Origin: Terrimonas pollutisoli
GTDB lineage: Bacteria > Bacteroidota > Bacteroidia > Chitinophagales > Chitinophagaceae
Direction: 5' to 3'
DNA: 64,000 bases
Assembly: GCF_029360765.1 (NCBI RefSeq)
Contig: NZ_JARKNA010000018.1
Span: 62,001-126,000, forward strand
Of this stretch, positions 24,852-33,519 are shown one piece after another. The notes beneath the pieces are model-generated. The model did not search any database. It had not been told where the DNA came from and saw only the letters and a list, made by a program, of their open reading frames with translations. Numbering within the stretch: the first letter of the stretch is position 1; each line of letters starts with the position of its first letter. The position numbers were made by a program, and so were the translations under genes.

Positions 24852-25172
24852 TCAGGCGACGGTTCCTTCGGCGATTGTTTCTTCCTTTTTCCATTGTTTG
24901 TTATCCATCACAAAAGTGCCGAACGGAAGAATAGAAGCAATAAATGACCTGGATAACCATGCCCAGTCTTTCTTAAACTCCTTCTTCACTTCCCATGCCA
25001 TTACTACAAATGCAACGAACAAAAGGCCATGTATGCCACCAATGATCGTAACTCCTATTGGCCAGTTTGCGAGATATTTTAATGGCATTGCTATCAATAA
25101 TAAAACAAGAAAGGAAACACCCTCTGCCAATGCGATTTTTCTAAACCAATTGTATGTTTTTGTTGATTTCAT
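24852..25172 (-). CDS. DUF3817 small membrane protein
   Basis: 106 residues with three predicted transmembrane segments (about 15-33, 40-60 and 75-92). ALAEGVSFLVLLLIAMPLKY and GGIHGLLFVAFVV are characteristic of DUF3817 proteins, including the conserved Glu and His within the membrane. Function unknown. It follows the TPR gene by 3 bp and is the last gene of the presumed mqnC operon; a hairpin follows. Confidence 0.88.
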   Translation of the reverse strand: MKSTKTYNWFRKIALAEGVSFLVLLLIAMPLKYLANWPIGVTIIGGIHGLLFVAFVVMAWEVKKEFKKDWAWLSRSFIASILPFGTFVMDNKQWKKEETIAEGTVA

Positions 25173-25175
25173 TAA

Positions 25176-26492
25176 CTATATGTTTTTATTAAGTTCATTT
25201 GTCCATTGAATAGCGAGGGGTTCTTCTTTTTCTACTGCTATTTTTAAATATTGTAAAGATTGCTGATGTTCGCCTTGTTCAAAAAGAAAGCGGGCATAAT
25301 AATATTCCAGAAAGTCAACCGGCTGAGTAATATTATCCATAGCCTTTTGAAAATATTCCCTCGCTTTTGTTGTTTCTTTTCTTTTTTGATGATATAAAGC
25401 GAGGTTCCTGTAAGAATAAGCCCGGTCATTGTTATTTGTTTCCAATGCAAGGGTAAGGTAATGTTTTCCGCTGTCCGTATCTCCTAGCATAATGAATGCA
25501 AATCCTATATTGTCATATGCATACGCAAACTCCGGGTTTGTTTCGAATGCCTTTCTAAAGTATTCAATGCTTTTGGCGAATTCGTTTTTCCAGAGCAAAT
25601 TGTAACCGATGTTATTATAAATTGTAGCTATCAAGGGTGTATCTGCGGTAAGGAAAAGAGATTTTTGATAAGTTTCAATTGAAGAATCAAAATCTTTTGC
25701 ATCATACTCGTTTTGTGCCTGCTTAAATAAAGTTTTAGCCATTAATTCTTGCTTATTGAAAGCAGGGTTACCTTCTTTACCGATATACTCAATCGCTTTT
25801 TGAAATTGATTTCTTATTTCAGTGGGCAAAAATTTTTCCCAGTCTGGCCTTTTTTGTTCTGTCATATCGCTGTGCAGAGCAAGGCTATACGCCATAACAG
25901 GTATGGGCATGGGAGAGATATATTTCCAGCTTCGTTCCCAGAATCCATCGGTTTCCATCCCGACATCAGTCATTGTTTGAGAAAGGATCAGTCCCCATCC
26001 TGTGTAAATCCCTATGAGGTAGAACAGCAGGTGATATTCTTCATTTCCTATCCATTCACTATCTGTACCTCCCATTTTGATCTGGATAAAATGGAATATA
26101 GAATTAAAAACCAGTCGCTTTGGATTATTTAAAAGAGATTTTGAGAAATGTAATTTGTAATGAGGATTCGAATTTATTGATATTACCTCAAGCTCACACT
26201 CGAATGGATTTCCTTGTATTTCATAGGGAGTTCCATGCGAATCTCTTATATCTTCTTCTACGTTGAAAGAAATAATAGTTGGATCAATGACAAACAAATT
26301 GCAGAGATCCCTAATGAGGGGTTCAATCGCTGCTGATTTTTGTCCAATGGCATTGGGGAAAAACTCTTGTGTAAAAAGAACCGGAGAAAAATCAGGATCG
26401 GGATAACCATAAAATTCTTTCAGCCATGTAAAGTTTTCATGCACCCATTCTTTGTCGGCATCGGTAATAAAAAAATTGTTCTTTTTAGCCAC
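25176..26492 (-). CDS. Tetratricopeptide-repeat protein
   Basis: 438 residues without a signal peptide. The first ~230 residues form a domain I do not recognise (FFITDADKEWVHENFTWLKE...). From about residue 250 on there are at least five TPR units, for example LFKQAQNEYDAKDFDSSIETY and NEFAKSIEYFRKAFETNPEFA. It lies 12 bp downstream of mqnC and 3 bp upstream of the DUF3817 gene. TPRs mediate protein contacts; nothing links it to menaquinone synthesis other than position. Confidence 0.88.
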   Translation of the reverse strand: MAKKNNFFITDADKEWVHENFTWLKEFYGYPDPDFSPVLFTQEFFPNAIGQKSAAIEPLIRDLCNLFVIDPTIISFNVEEDIRDSHGTPYEIQGNPFECELEVISINSNPHYKLHFSKSLLNNPKRLVFNSIFHFIQIKMGGTDSEWIGNEEYHLLFYLIGIYTGWGLILSQTMTDVGMETDGFWERSWKYISPMPIPVMAYSLALHSDMTEQKRPDWEKFLPTEIRNQFQKAIEYIGKEGNPAFNKQELMAKTLFKQAQNEYDAKDFDSSIETYQKSLFLTADTPLIATIYNNIGYNLLWKNEFAKSIEYFRKAFETNPEFAYAYDNIGFAFIMLGDTDSGKHYLTLALETNNNDRAYSYRNLALYHQKRKETTKAREYFQKAMDNITQPVDFLEYYYARFLFEQGEHQQSLQYLKIAVEKEEPLAIQWTNELNKNI

Positions 26493-26504
26493 AAAGAATA
26501 GGGT

Positions 26505-27656
26505 TTAATAATTCACCACCTGTTCTTCTATCGTTTCCGGAATTTCCCTCCACTCATATTGTTGGTTGCGCAACTGTGGTTCAAAGCCGGCCTCACGAAT
26601 GGCCTGCTGAATAGTTTTATAGGTAAACCGATGCGGGGCGCCGGCCGCACTCACCACATTTTCTTCAATCATGATGGAGCCAAAATCGTTAGCGCCACTA
26701 TGAAGGCATACCTGTGCTGTTTGTTTGCCCACTGTCAGCCACGATGCCTGTATATTTTTTATATTGGGCAGCATGATGCGGCTTAAAGCGATCATGCGGA
26801 TATATTCATCAGCCGTTGTGAGATTATGTACGCCTCGGATCTTTGCCAGCAAGGTGTCTACATCCTGGAAGGTCCAGGGAATAAAGGCAAGAAAACCTTT
26901 TGCATCAGCCGGTTTGCGGCTTTGCACTTCTCTTATTTTCACCAGGTGCTCAAACCGTTCTTCAATGGTTTCCACGTGGCCGAACATCATGGTGGCAGAC
27001 GTAGTGATATTCAGTTTATGGGCCTCATGCATAATGTCGAGCCATTCCTGTGCGCCACATTTTCCTTTCGAAATAAGGCGGCGTACACGGTCTACCAATA
27101 TTTCAGCACCGGCTCCCGGCAATGAATCCATGCCAGCTTCCTTCAATGCCGTCAGCACTTCTTTATGCGTACCTGCCTTGCCGGCCGGCCGGCTTTTTTC
27201 GAGCTTGGTAATATGTGCTACTTCGGGTGGTCCGAGTGCATGCAACTTGATGGTGGGAAATTCATTTTTTATCTGGCGAAACGTATCAACATAAAACTGC
27301 AGCCCAAGTTCAGGATGATGGCCGCCTTGCAACAGTAGCTGGTCGCCGCCATACCTTAGCGTTTCTTCAATCTTTTTCCTGTAGACTGGCATTTCGGTGA
27401 TATAGGCTTCGGCATGCCCGGGAATGCGAAAAAAATTACAAAACTTGCAGTTGGCAATACAAACATTGGTCGTATTTACATTGCGGTCGATTTGCCAGGT
27501 CACCTTACCATGTGGCACCTGTTTTTTTCTTAGTTCATCCGCCACAAACATCAGGTCAGTAAGTGGCGCATGATGATAGAGATAAACACCTTCCTCTACA
27601 GATAGAAACTCAAACTTCGATGCACGGGCCAACAGATCAGGTAATTCCATTTTCAT
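26505..27656 (-). CDS. mqnC: Cyclic dehypoxanthinyl futalosine synthase (radical SAM)
   Basis: 383 residues. The radical SAM cluster motif is CIANCKFC (Cys66, Cys70, Cys73). LLLQGGHHPELGLQFYVD, ALGPPEVAHIT, AGMDSLPGAGAEILVDRVRRL, ATMMFGHVET and NIQASWLTVGKQTAQVCL together with GANDFGSIMIEENVVSAAG fit MqnC rather than MqnE. The enzyme cyclises dehypoxanthine futalosine in the futalosine route to menaquinone, in the cytoplasm. Residues 156-162 (RPAGKAG) lie between KLEKS and THKEVL where family members normally have no extra residues; this 21-bp block resembles the palindromic micro-insertions seen in the RAYT genes. It is in frame and in a surface region, so activity is probably kept. Other mqn genes are not in the window. 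Confidence 0.9.
   Translation of the reverse strand: MKMELPDLLARASKFEFLSVEEGVYLYHHAPLTDLMFVADELRKKQVPHGKVTWQIDRNVNTTNVCIANCKFCNFFRIPGHAEAYITEMPVYRKKIEETLRYGGDQLLLQGGHHPELGLQFYVDTFRQIKNEFPTIKLHALGPPEVAHITKLEKSRPAGKAGTHKEVLTALKEAGMDSLPGAGAEILVDRVRRLISKGKCGAQEWLDIMHEAHKLNITTSATMMFGHVETIEERFEHLVKIREVQSRKPADAKGFLAFIPWTFQDVDTLLAKIRGVHNLTTADEYIRMIALSRIMLPNIKNIQASWLTVGKQTAQVCLHSGANDFGSIMIEENVVSAAGAPHRFTYKTIQQAIREAGFEPQLRNQQYEWREIPETIEEQVVNY
27171..27191 (-). repeat. In-frame palindromic micro-insertion in mqnC
   Basis: Plus-strand bases start ACCTGCCTTGCCGGCC and continue GGCCG; the block encodes RPAGKAG. The sequence is GC-rich, palindromic (CGGCCGGCCGG core) and shares the CCTGCC/GGCAGG pattern of the insertion at 11429-11448. 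Confidence 0.65.
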
Positions 27657-27715
27657 TTTTTTTACACGCTGCCTGGAAAATATACCGGTGTTTATCTTTC
27701 AGGTAAACCGGCCTG

Positions 27716-27723
27716 CAAAAATA
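27716..27723 (-). promoter_or_regulatory. -7 box upstream of mqnC
   Basis: On the minus strand TATTTTTG fits TAnnTTTG and lies about 60 bp upstream of the mqnC ATG. A -33 element is not clear. Confidence 0.4.
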
Positions 27724-27872
27724 CAACGCTATAACAAGAAATAAGATGAACGGTTTTGTTTTAGCAGGCCAAACAACTAAATTTATTGGAACATGAGCGG
27801 CTTTGCGTCATTTTACCCATTCTGCTTGTCTCACAAAACATTGATTACAGTCGAAATTGCCGATATCACCAT

Positions 27873-29066
27873 ATGAAAAGGAGAAAACTAAAGTTATTTA
27901 TCGTGCTGCTGCTGTCCGTATCATTTGCCAGTGCTCAGGAGGAGTTTATAGAACCAACTTCCAGGACGCTAACTACCATTCCATTTACGCAGCTGACCGG
28001 GGGTGTAGTGATATTACAAGCCCAACTGGATGATTTTCCCGATACGCTTAATTTTATTTTGGATAGTGGGAGTAGCGGCATCTCACTCGACTCAACCACG
28101 GTAGCTTATTTCAAATTAAACCCGGAAGCTTCTGACCGCACTATCCGTGGTATAGCCGGTATAAAAAAAGTAGGGTTTTTATATAACCGAAAACTTCGCT
28201 TCCCCAATCTCACGGTTGACAGCTTAAATTTTCATGTTAATGATTATTCCGTGCTCACCAGTGTATATGGTGAACAGATCGACGGCATTATCGGGTTTTC
28301 ATTATTGAGTCGTTATATTATAAAAATTAATTATGATAGTCTTAAAATAAATATCTGCAGCAAGGGTACCATTAAATATCCACGCGGCGGTTATCTTTTT
28401 AAACCAATCATCAGTACGCTACCCGTTCAATTTGGAAGGATCAAAGATGAGGGGACATTCCAGGCCCGTTTTTTACATGATATTGGCGCCGGTGTTTGCC
28501 TGATGCTTTCTGAAGATTTTGTCAACGACAGCGCATTAATACAGAAAAAAAGAAAACTATGGCCCAAAGATGGGGAAGGAATAGGTGGGAAAGTAAGCAT
28601 GAACCTGACGATCGTGAAAGAATTTAAGTTGGGTCCTTACAGGTTTCGGAATGTGCCCACCTATATTTTTGATGATGCTTTTAATGTCACTTCTTATCCA
28701 TACCTCGCTGGTTTGATCGGCAATGATTTGCTGCGACGGTTTAATGTGATCTTCAACTACCCGAAAAGAGATATTCACCTGGTCCCGAATTCGCACTACC
28801 GTGATCCCTTTGATTACTCTTATTCCGGCATTGAACTGTATTATATTGATGGCCGGATAGAAATGGGTAGCGTAGCTAAAGGCTCCCCTGCCGAACTGGC
28901 CGGTATTAAACAAGGCGATATCGTTATTTCAGTGAATAATGACATGTCTCAAAATTTTAGCAGATATAAAACTGCGCTGCTTGCACCAAATACGAAAGTC
29001 AAGCTCATCCTGCGCCGCGGTGAAGAGTTGATTCAAGCCGAGATGAAGGTGAAAAGTATATTTTAA
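27873..29066 (+). CDS. Secreted retropepsin-like aspartyl protease with C-terminal PDZ domain
   Basis: The ATG at 27873 gives a signal peptide (MKRRKLKLFIVLLLSVSF then ASAQ); the upstream in-frame ATG at 27786 would add a polar stretch before it. Two aspartyl-protease-like halves follow: FILDSGSSGISLDS (Asp-Ser-Gly active site, near residue 70) and FLHDIGAGVCLMLSED (around residue 210, Asp-Ile-Gly). Residues ~310-395 form a PDZ domain (GSVAKGSPAELAGIKQGDIVISVNN). This aspartyl protease-PDZ build is common in Bacteroidota; the target proteins are unknown. Predicted periplasmic. Monocistronic. Confidence 0.88.
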   Translation: MKRRKLKLFIVLLLSVSFASAQEEFIEPTSRTLTTIPFTQLTGGVVILQAQLDDFPDTLNFILDSGSSGISLDSTTVAYFKLNPEASDRTIRGIAGIKKVGFLYNRKLRFPNLTVDSLNFHVNDYSVLTSVYGEQIDGIIGFSLLSRYIIKINYDSLKINICSKGTIKYPRGGYLFKPIISTLPVQFGRIKDEGTFQARFLHDIGAGVCLMLSEDFVNDSALIQKKRKLWPKDGEGIGGKVSMNLTIVKEFKLGPYRFRNVPTYIFDDAFNVTSYPYLAGLIGNDLLRRFNVIFNYPKRDIHLVPNSHYRDPFDYSYSGIELYYIDGRIEMGSVAKGSPAELAGIKQGDIVISVNNDMSQNFSRYKTALLAPNTKVKLILRRGEELIQAEMKVKSIF

Positions 29067-29116
29067 TTAAAACATCGGTCCTGGTTGGCCTCCATTTAAC
29101 ATCGCAAACTATTCAA

Positions 29117-29145
29117 TTGTTTATCCGTTGAGTTTAATACTTTTG
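29117..29145 (+). promoter_or_regulatory. Bacteroidota-type promoter of the M16 operon
   Basis: -33 TTG (29117-29119) and -7 TACTTTTG (29138-29145), 18 bp apart, 53 bp before the first M16 ATG. Confidence 0.6.
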
Positions 29146-29198
29146 AGACCTTGTATTTAAAGGTTTAAACTTTCTTTTTTACCCGCTGTTATCAAGCT

Positions 29199-30437
29199 AT
29201 GATTCAATTTGAAAAATTTACGTTGGCCAACGGATTGCGTGTCATCGTTCATCGTGATGAGTCAACCCCTATGGCCGTGATGAATATCATGTATGATGTT
29301 GGTGCAAGAGATGAGGATCCGAATCGAACAGGATTTGCCCACTTATTTGAGCATTTGATGTTTGGAGGTTCTGTCAACATTGAAAACTATGATGAACCCT
29401 TGCAAATGGCCGGTGGGGAGAACAATGCATATACTACGAACGATCTTACCAATTATTATTTACAAATCCCCGCGGAGAATATTGAGACGGGTTTTTGGTT
29501 AGAAAGTGACAGGATGTTATCCCTTGCCTTTGGCGAAAAAAGCCTCGAAGTGCAACGTAAGGTGGTGGTGGAAGAATTTAAGGAACATTATCTCAACAAG
29601 CCTTACGGAGACGCCTGGCACAAGATGCGGGAACTGGCTTATAAAACACACCCCTATCGTTGGATGACCATCGGTAAGGAACTCTCACATATCGAAACAG
29701 CGCAGCTCGATGACGTAAAGAAATTTTTCTTTAAACATTACCGGCCTGTGAATGCAATCCTGGTTGTAGCGGGCAACGTGACGGTAGAAAAAGTGAAAGA
29801 GCTGGCAGAAAAATGGTTTGGCGATATACCTGCCGGTGAAAAATATGAAAGAAACATTTTGCCGGAACCTGTACAAAATGAAGAAAGAAGGCAGACTGTA
29901 AAAGCAGATGTGCCATTGGATGCTTTTTATAAATGCTGGCACATATACTCAAGGCTCGACAAGAGATATTATATCGCCGATTTGCTGTCAGAAATTTTAA
30001 GTGGGGGTGGTTCATCACGATTATACCAGGCATTGGTAAAAGAAAAACAATTCTTCAGTAATATCGAGTGTCATCATTTCGGCAGTACGGATGCCGGTTT
30101 GCTTGCCATTGAAGGAAAGCTGGTGAAAGGCGTAAAGATTGAAGACGCTGAAAGAGCAGTAGAAGAAGTCTTAGAACAGTTAAAACAAAACCCTGTAACA
30201 CAGGCAGAATTGCAAAAGGTAAAAAACAAAACCGAAAGCATGATCGCCTTTGAAGACATGAGTGTGATGAACCGGGCCAATAGTCTTGCCTATTACGAAT
30301 TGTTGGGTGATGCAGAATTAATGAACACAGAATTGGGAAAATATGCAGCTGTTACTGTGCAGGATATTTTAGATGAAAGCCGGAATATATTCAGGAGGGA
30401 GAATAGCAATACTCTCTATTACTGCTCCGGGGATTAA
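29199..30437 (+). CDS. M16-family zinc peptidase, catalytic subunit
   Basis: 412 residues, no signal peptide. The inverted zinc motif is complete: H48-L-F-E51-H52 in FAHLFEHLMFGG, with the third ligand in VVVEEFKEHY about 75 residues later. The second M16 half (LSEILSGGGSSRLYQALVKEK) is the substrate-holding domain. The second, motif-less subunit is encoded at 30956 on the same strand, so this is the active half of a heterodimeric M16B peptidase that digests short peptides. The two subunit genes are separated by a toxin-antitoxin pair. Confidence 0.93.
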   Translation: MIQFEKFTLANGLRVIVHRDESTPMAVMNIMYDVGARDEDPNRTGFAHLFEHLMFGGSVNIENYDEPLQMAGGENNAYTTNDLTNYYLQIPAENIETGFWLESDRMLSLAFGEKSLEVQRKVVVEEFKEHYLNKPYGDAWHKMRELAYKTHPYRWMTIGKELSHIETAQLDDVKKFFFKHYRPVNAILVVAGNVTVEKVKELAEKWFGDIPAGEKYERNILPEPVQNEERRQTVKADVPLDAFYKCWHIYSRLDKRYYIADLLSEILSGGGSSRLYQALVKEKQFFSNIECHHFGSTDAGLLAIEGKLVKGVKIEDAERAVEEVLEQLKQNPVTQAELQKVKNKTESMIAFEDMSVMNRANSLAYYELLGDAELMNTELGKYAAVTVQDILDESRNIFRRENSNTLYYCSGD

Positions 30438-30465
30438 ATTGTATTTTTGAATAAATAACTATTGT

Positions 30466-30684
30466 ATGCTTACAAAAGAGAAGATAATTCAAACCATAGA
30501 GGCAATGCCTGAGGATGAATTTGTGGAGATAGAAGTATTATTGGAAAGGTTGATCCTGCTCGAAAAAATAGAAAACGCCGAAGAAGATATTAAAGCAGGC
30601 AGAGTTTATACAAACGAGCAAATGAAAGAAATAATTAAAGCATGGTTTCCATCATCTGGTCAGAATCAGCAAACAGCGATTTAA
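30466..30684 (+). CDS. Antitoxin of a ParE-type module
   Basis: 72 residues: helical N-terminus (KEKIIQTIEAMPEDEFVEIE), acidic middle, and a C-terminal arm GRVYTNEQMKEIIKAWF of the kind that wraps the toxin. It starts 28 bp after the M16 gene and its 3' end overlaps the toxin gene by 43 bp, the usual order and coupling. I see no clear DNA-binding motif, so how it represses its operon is unclear. Confidence 0.75.
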   Translation: MLTKEKIIQTIEAMPEDEFVEIEVLLERLILLEKIENAEEDIKAGRVYTNEQMKEIIKAWFPSSGQNQQTAI

Positions 30685-30953
30685 TTGATATTAAGGAATA
30701 TGTTTCATTGGATTCTGTTTTACAAGCCGGATTGTTGGTAGAAGCCATCTATACTAAGGTTCAAATTCTCACAAAATTTCCAGAAATAGGAAAACCTGTT
30801 CCGGAGCTTCCAGGCAACCAATACCGCGAATTACTTTTTAAAAAATATAGGATTATCTATAGATTTTCGCATCCGGATATTTTTATTTTATCCATACATC
30901 ACAGTGCACGGCTTTTAAAAAACAATCCGCATTTAAAAGATTTATTACAATAA
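30642..30953 (+). CDS. ParE/RelE-superfamily toxin
   Basis: 103 residues: VSIIWSESANSDLIDIKEYV, then FPEIGKPVPEL, NQYRELLFKKYRIIYRF and ILSIHHSARLL, which are the beta-hairpin and C-terminal signature blocks of ParE (gyrase-targeting) toxins rather than of ribosome-cutting RelE. The toxin stop is only 2 bp before the ATG of the second M16 subunit, so the module is embedded in that operon. Confidence 0.85.
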   Translation: MVSIIWSESANSDLIDIKEYVSLDSVLQAGLLVEAIYTKVQILTKFPEIGKPVPELPGNQYRELLFKKYRIIYRFSHPDIFILSIHHSARLLKNNPHLKDLLQ

Positions 30954-30955
30954 AT

Positions 30956-32230
30956 ATGGTCAACAGAACACTGGCGCCAAAAATAGTTGATGCAGTTAAT
31001 TTCGACCTGCATTTAAAGCCCTATAAAAAAATTACGTTAAAGAATAATATAGATGTCTATACCATCGAAGCAGGAGCAGAAGATGTAATGTTGGTGGAAT
31101 GGGTGTATTATGCCGGTAACTGGTATGAAGATAAAAACCTGGTAGCCGCTACTACCAACCTGATGCTGAAAAACGGAACCTCGAAAAAAACAGCTTTCCA
31201 GATCAATGAGCATTTTGAATACTATGGTTCCTATCTCAACAGAACTTGCCATAGCGAAACAGCTTCCGTGACGCTGCATTGTCTTACCAAACATATACAG
31301 GAATTATTACCGGTAGTAAAAGAGTTGCTTACCGATTCTATTTTTCCCGAGGAGGAGTTGGCCATTGCAAAACAGAATATGAAACAACGTCTGCGGGTGA
31401 ATTTGAAAAAAAGTGATTTTGTTGCGGGCAGACTGATCGATGTCTATTTGTATGGCGAACAACACCCCTATGGCCGCTTCAGCAAAGAAGAAGACTTTGA
31501 TGCACTGACCAGGGAACAGTTACTTGATTTTTATAAAAAATATTACCAGCAGGGAAAACTCGTCCTATTTGTTGCTGGTAGATTACCCAACAATTTAGAA
31601 GAATTGCTCAATGAGCATTTTGGTGATCTGACCAATCAACCGGTGACAGAAAATCAGTTTGCCATCCATCCTGCCGCCGAAAAAAACTTCCGCATTTCAA
31701 ATGATCCAAAAGGGGTACAGGGCTCTATTCGGATAGCAAGGCCGTTTATAAATCGTCACCACCCTGATCACACGAAGGCCCAGGTGTTGAATACTGTGTT
31801 TGGCGGATTCTTTGGCTCAAGGCTGATGGATAATATCCGGGAAGACAAGGGATATACGTATGGCATACACAGCTATTTTCAAAATCACCTGCATGATGCG
31901 GCCTGGATGATCAGTACAGAGGCTGGCAAAGATGTGTGTGAGGCTACCATTACCGAAGTGTATAAAGAAATGAAAATATTGCGGGAAGAGCTGGTAGAAG
32001 AAGATGAATTGTTACTGGTTAAAAATTTCCTGATCGGAACCGTGTTGGGCGACCTCGACGGACCTTTTCATATCATTGCACGTTGGAAGAATATTATCCT
32101 GAACAACCTGGACGAAAATTATTTTTATCATTCTATTGATACGATCAAAAATATTTCGGCTAAAGAATTGCAGGAACTCGCTAATAAATATTTATTGCCA
32201 GAGAATTTTTATGAATTGGTGGTGGTTTAA
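30956..32230 (+). CDS. M16-family peptidase, non-catalytic subunit
   Basis: 424 residues with the M16 fold but no HxxEH: the corresponding stretch reads ATTNLMLKNGTSKKTAFQIN. The substrate-binding Arg/Tyr pair of inactive M16B partners is seen in DNIREDKGYTYGIHSYF. It should pair with the product of the gene at 29199. The ATG lies 2 bp after the toxin stop, suggesting translational coupling to an unrelated gene. Confidence 0.92.
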   Translation: MVNRTLAPKIVDAVNFDLHLKPYKKITLKNNIDVYTIEAGAEDVMLVEWVYYAGNWYEDKNLVAATTNLMLKNGTSKKTAFQINEHFEYYGSYLNRTCHSETASVTLHCLTKHIQELLPVVKELLTDSIFPEEELAIAKQNMKQRLRVNLKKSDFVAGRLIDVYLYGEQHPYGRFSKEEDFDALTREQLLDFYKKYYQQGKLVLFVAGRLPNNLEELLNEHFGDLTNQPVTENQFAIHPAAEKNFRISNDPKGVQGSIRIARPFINRHHPDHTKAQVLNTVFGGFFGSRLMDNIREDKGYTYGIHSYFQNHLHDAAWMISTEAGKDVCEATITEVYKEMKILREELVEEDELLLVKNFLIGTVLGDLDGPFHIIARWKNIILNNLDENYFYHSIDTIKNISAKELQELANKYLLPENFYELVVV

Positions 32231-32302
32231 GAGCTGGTTTGTAATAAAATAGTTTATCAATTTCTAAGTTTCGCGGCTCGTAGCTCGGTGCTCATGGCTT
32301 TT

Positions 32303-33340
32303 TCAGGGCATTTTTTCAACAATAGGATCTAATCTTCTTTTCAATTTACTGCCCGGTGTAAAGCGTTTGGCCAGTGTAATTTTAAATTCACCTGTTTTTA
32401 CACTGTATTCATGATTGGAAGATTTTCCTTTTGCATCAGTAGAGTTATGTAGCCACGATAGGGTAGCGGCCCACTCCTCACTGTTATAACCAGCAACGGC
32501 CCGCAATGTTGCATTCGGGCTGATGGAAGTTCGGTTAGCCGATCCTGTAGCCGACACTTCTTTTACCATGCTAATATCGCCATTGATGGTTAGGCTGCCG
32601 GTAAGGAAAAGGTTTTCCTGCCATACGGCTGTGTAGGCGTAACCAGCGCCGGGCCCCAATTCCAACAGTCTCACCCGATGGATTCCCTGTTGCGGATAAT
32701 ATGCATTTAAATGCGATGGGACCAATGCACTATCTCCTTTCATCGTTCCATAATATATTTCAGCACCGATCAACACCGAGCCGGCTGATTTTTTTTGCCA
32801 TTCATTTTGTAAGAACCCGGCACGATAAGAAAATCTTTCACCATTCAATAAACGATAGGCCGAAGCTCCTAGCAAGTTTACTTTTATGTCCGGCCGTTTA
32901 TAATAATTTTTATCCGCCGTTCCCTCGGGGCCACCGAGTGAAAGATAATAACCTTTATAAAATTGTGCATAGACATCCGTTACCCAATCACGGGTATAAA
33001 TATGTGTTTGGAAGTCGAATGAACGGGTTTTGCCTTTTTCTTCCTTATTGGGATTCAGAAAACCAAAGCCTGACCCAAAACTTAACGACAGGGATTTATA
33101 GCTCGCATTAATACCCATGGTGGTTAAACTATTGGGACGATAGCGCAACGACTGTATTTCGTTTGGCGCTTTCATAATAAGTGAAGTGTATTTTTTAGCA
33201 AGATAAAGCCGTGTTGTCAGCTGTTCTTCAAACGTAGTGTAATATTGATCGTCGGCATTGACACTACCGGTTTGGGCAAATGCATATTGAGCAGCCAGCA
33301 ATAAAAATCCTACACTCAGTTTCTTCAGTTGGTTTAACAT
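32303..33340 (-). CDS. Outer-membrane protein, DUF4421-like
   Basis: 345 residues with a signal peptide ending AFAQ. TTRLYLAKKYTSLIMKAP, RYRPNSLTTMGINASYKSLSLSFGSGFGF and a run of amphipathic strands point to a small beta-barrel of the DUF4421 type found in Bacteroidota. The last residues are basic rather than aromatic, unusual for a barrel end. Function unknown. The gene converges with the M16 operon and is divergent from the dehydrogenase gene. Confidence 0.72.
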   Translation of the reverse strand: MLNQLKKLSVGFLLLAAQYAFAQTGSVNADDQYYTTFEEQLTTRLYLAKKYTSLIMKAPNEIQSLRYRPNSLTTMGINASYKSLSLSFGSGFGFLNPNKEEKGKTRSFDFQTHIYTRDWVTDVYAQFYKGYYLSLGGPEGTADKNYYKRPDIKVNLLGASAYRLLNGERFSYRAGFLQNEWQKKSAGSVLIGAEIYYGTMKGDSALVPSHLNAYYPQQGIHRVRLLELGPGAGYAYTAVWQENLFLTGSLTINGDISMVKEVSATGSANRTSISPNATLRAVAGYNSEEWAATLSWLHNSTDAKGKSSNHEYSVKTGEFKITLAKRFTPGSKLKRRLDPIVEKMP

Positions 33341-33469
33341 AGTTGCCAGGGTTAATAAACGAATTGTAAGATAACCAAAAAATAATGCCGGATTTATGTG
33401 GGAGCGGTTTAATTTGATATTATGTCTTCGGAGTCATAAGAATATTAGATAGTTTTATGAGATTCATAC

Positions 33470-33499
33470 CGCCCCTTTAGGGGATGGGGGCTAATTTTG
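33470..33499 (+). promoter_or_regulatory. -7 box fused to a palindromic repeat, upstream of the E1 gene
   Basis: TAATTTTG (33492-33499) lies 20 bp before the E1 ATG. It directly follows a GC-rich hairpin (GCCCCTTTAGGGG, then ATGGGGGC), another short palindrome of the kind seen across the window. No -33 TTG is visible. Confidence 0.4.
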
Positions 33500-33519
33500 T
33501 AATCATTGAAATTCGCAGT

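Noticed and set aside
26725..27294. 189-codon plus-strand ORF
   Set aside because: Antisense to mqnC, whose motifs are unmistakable.
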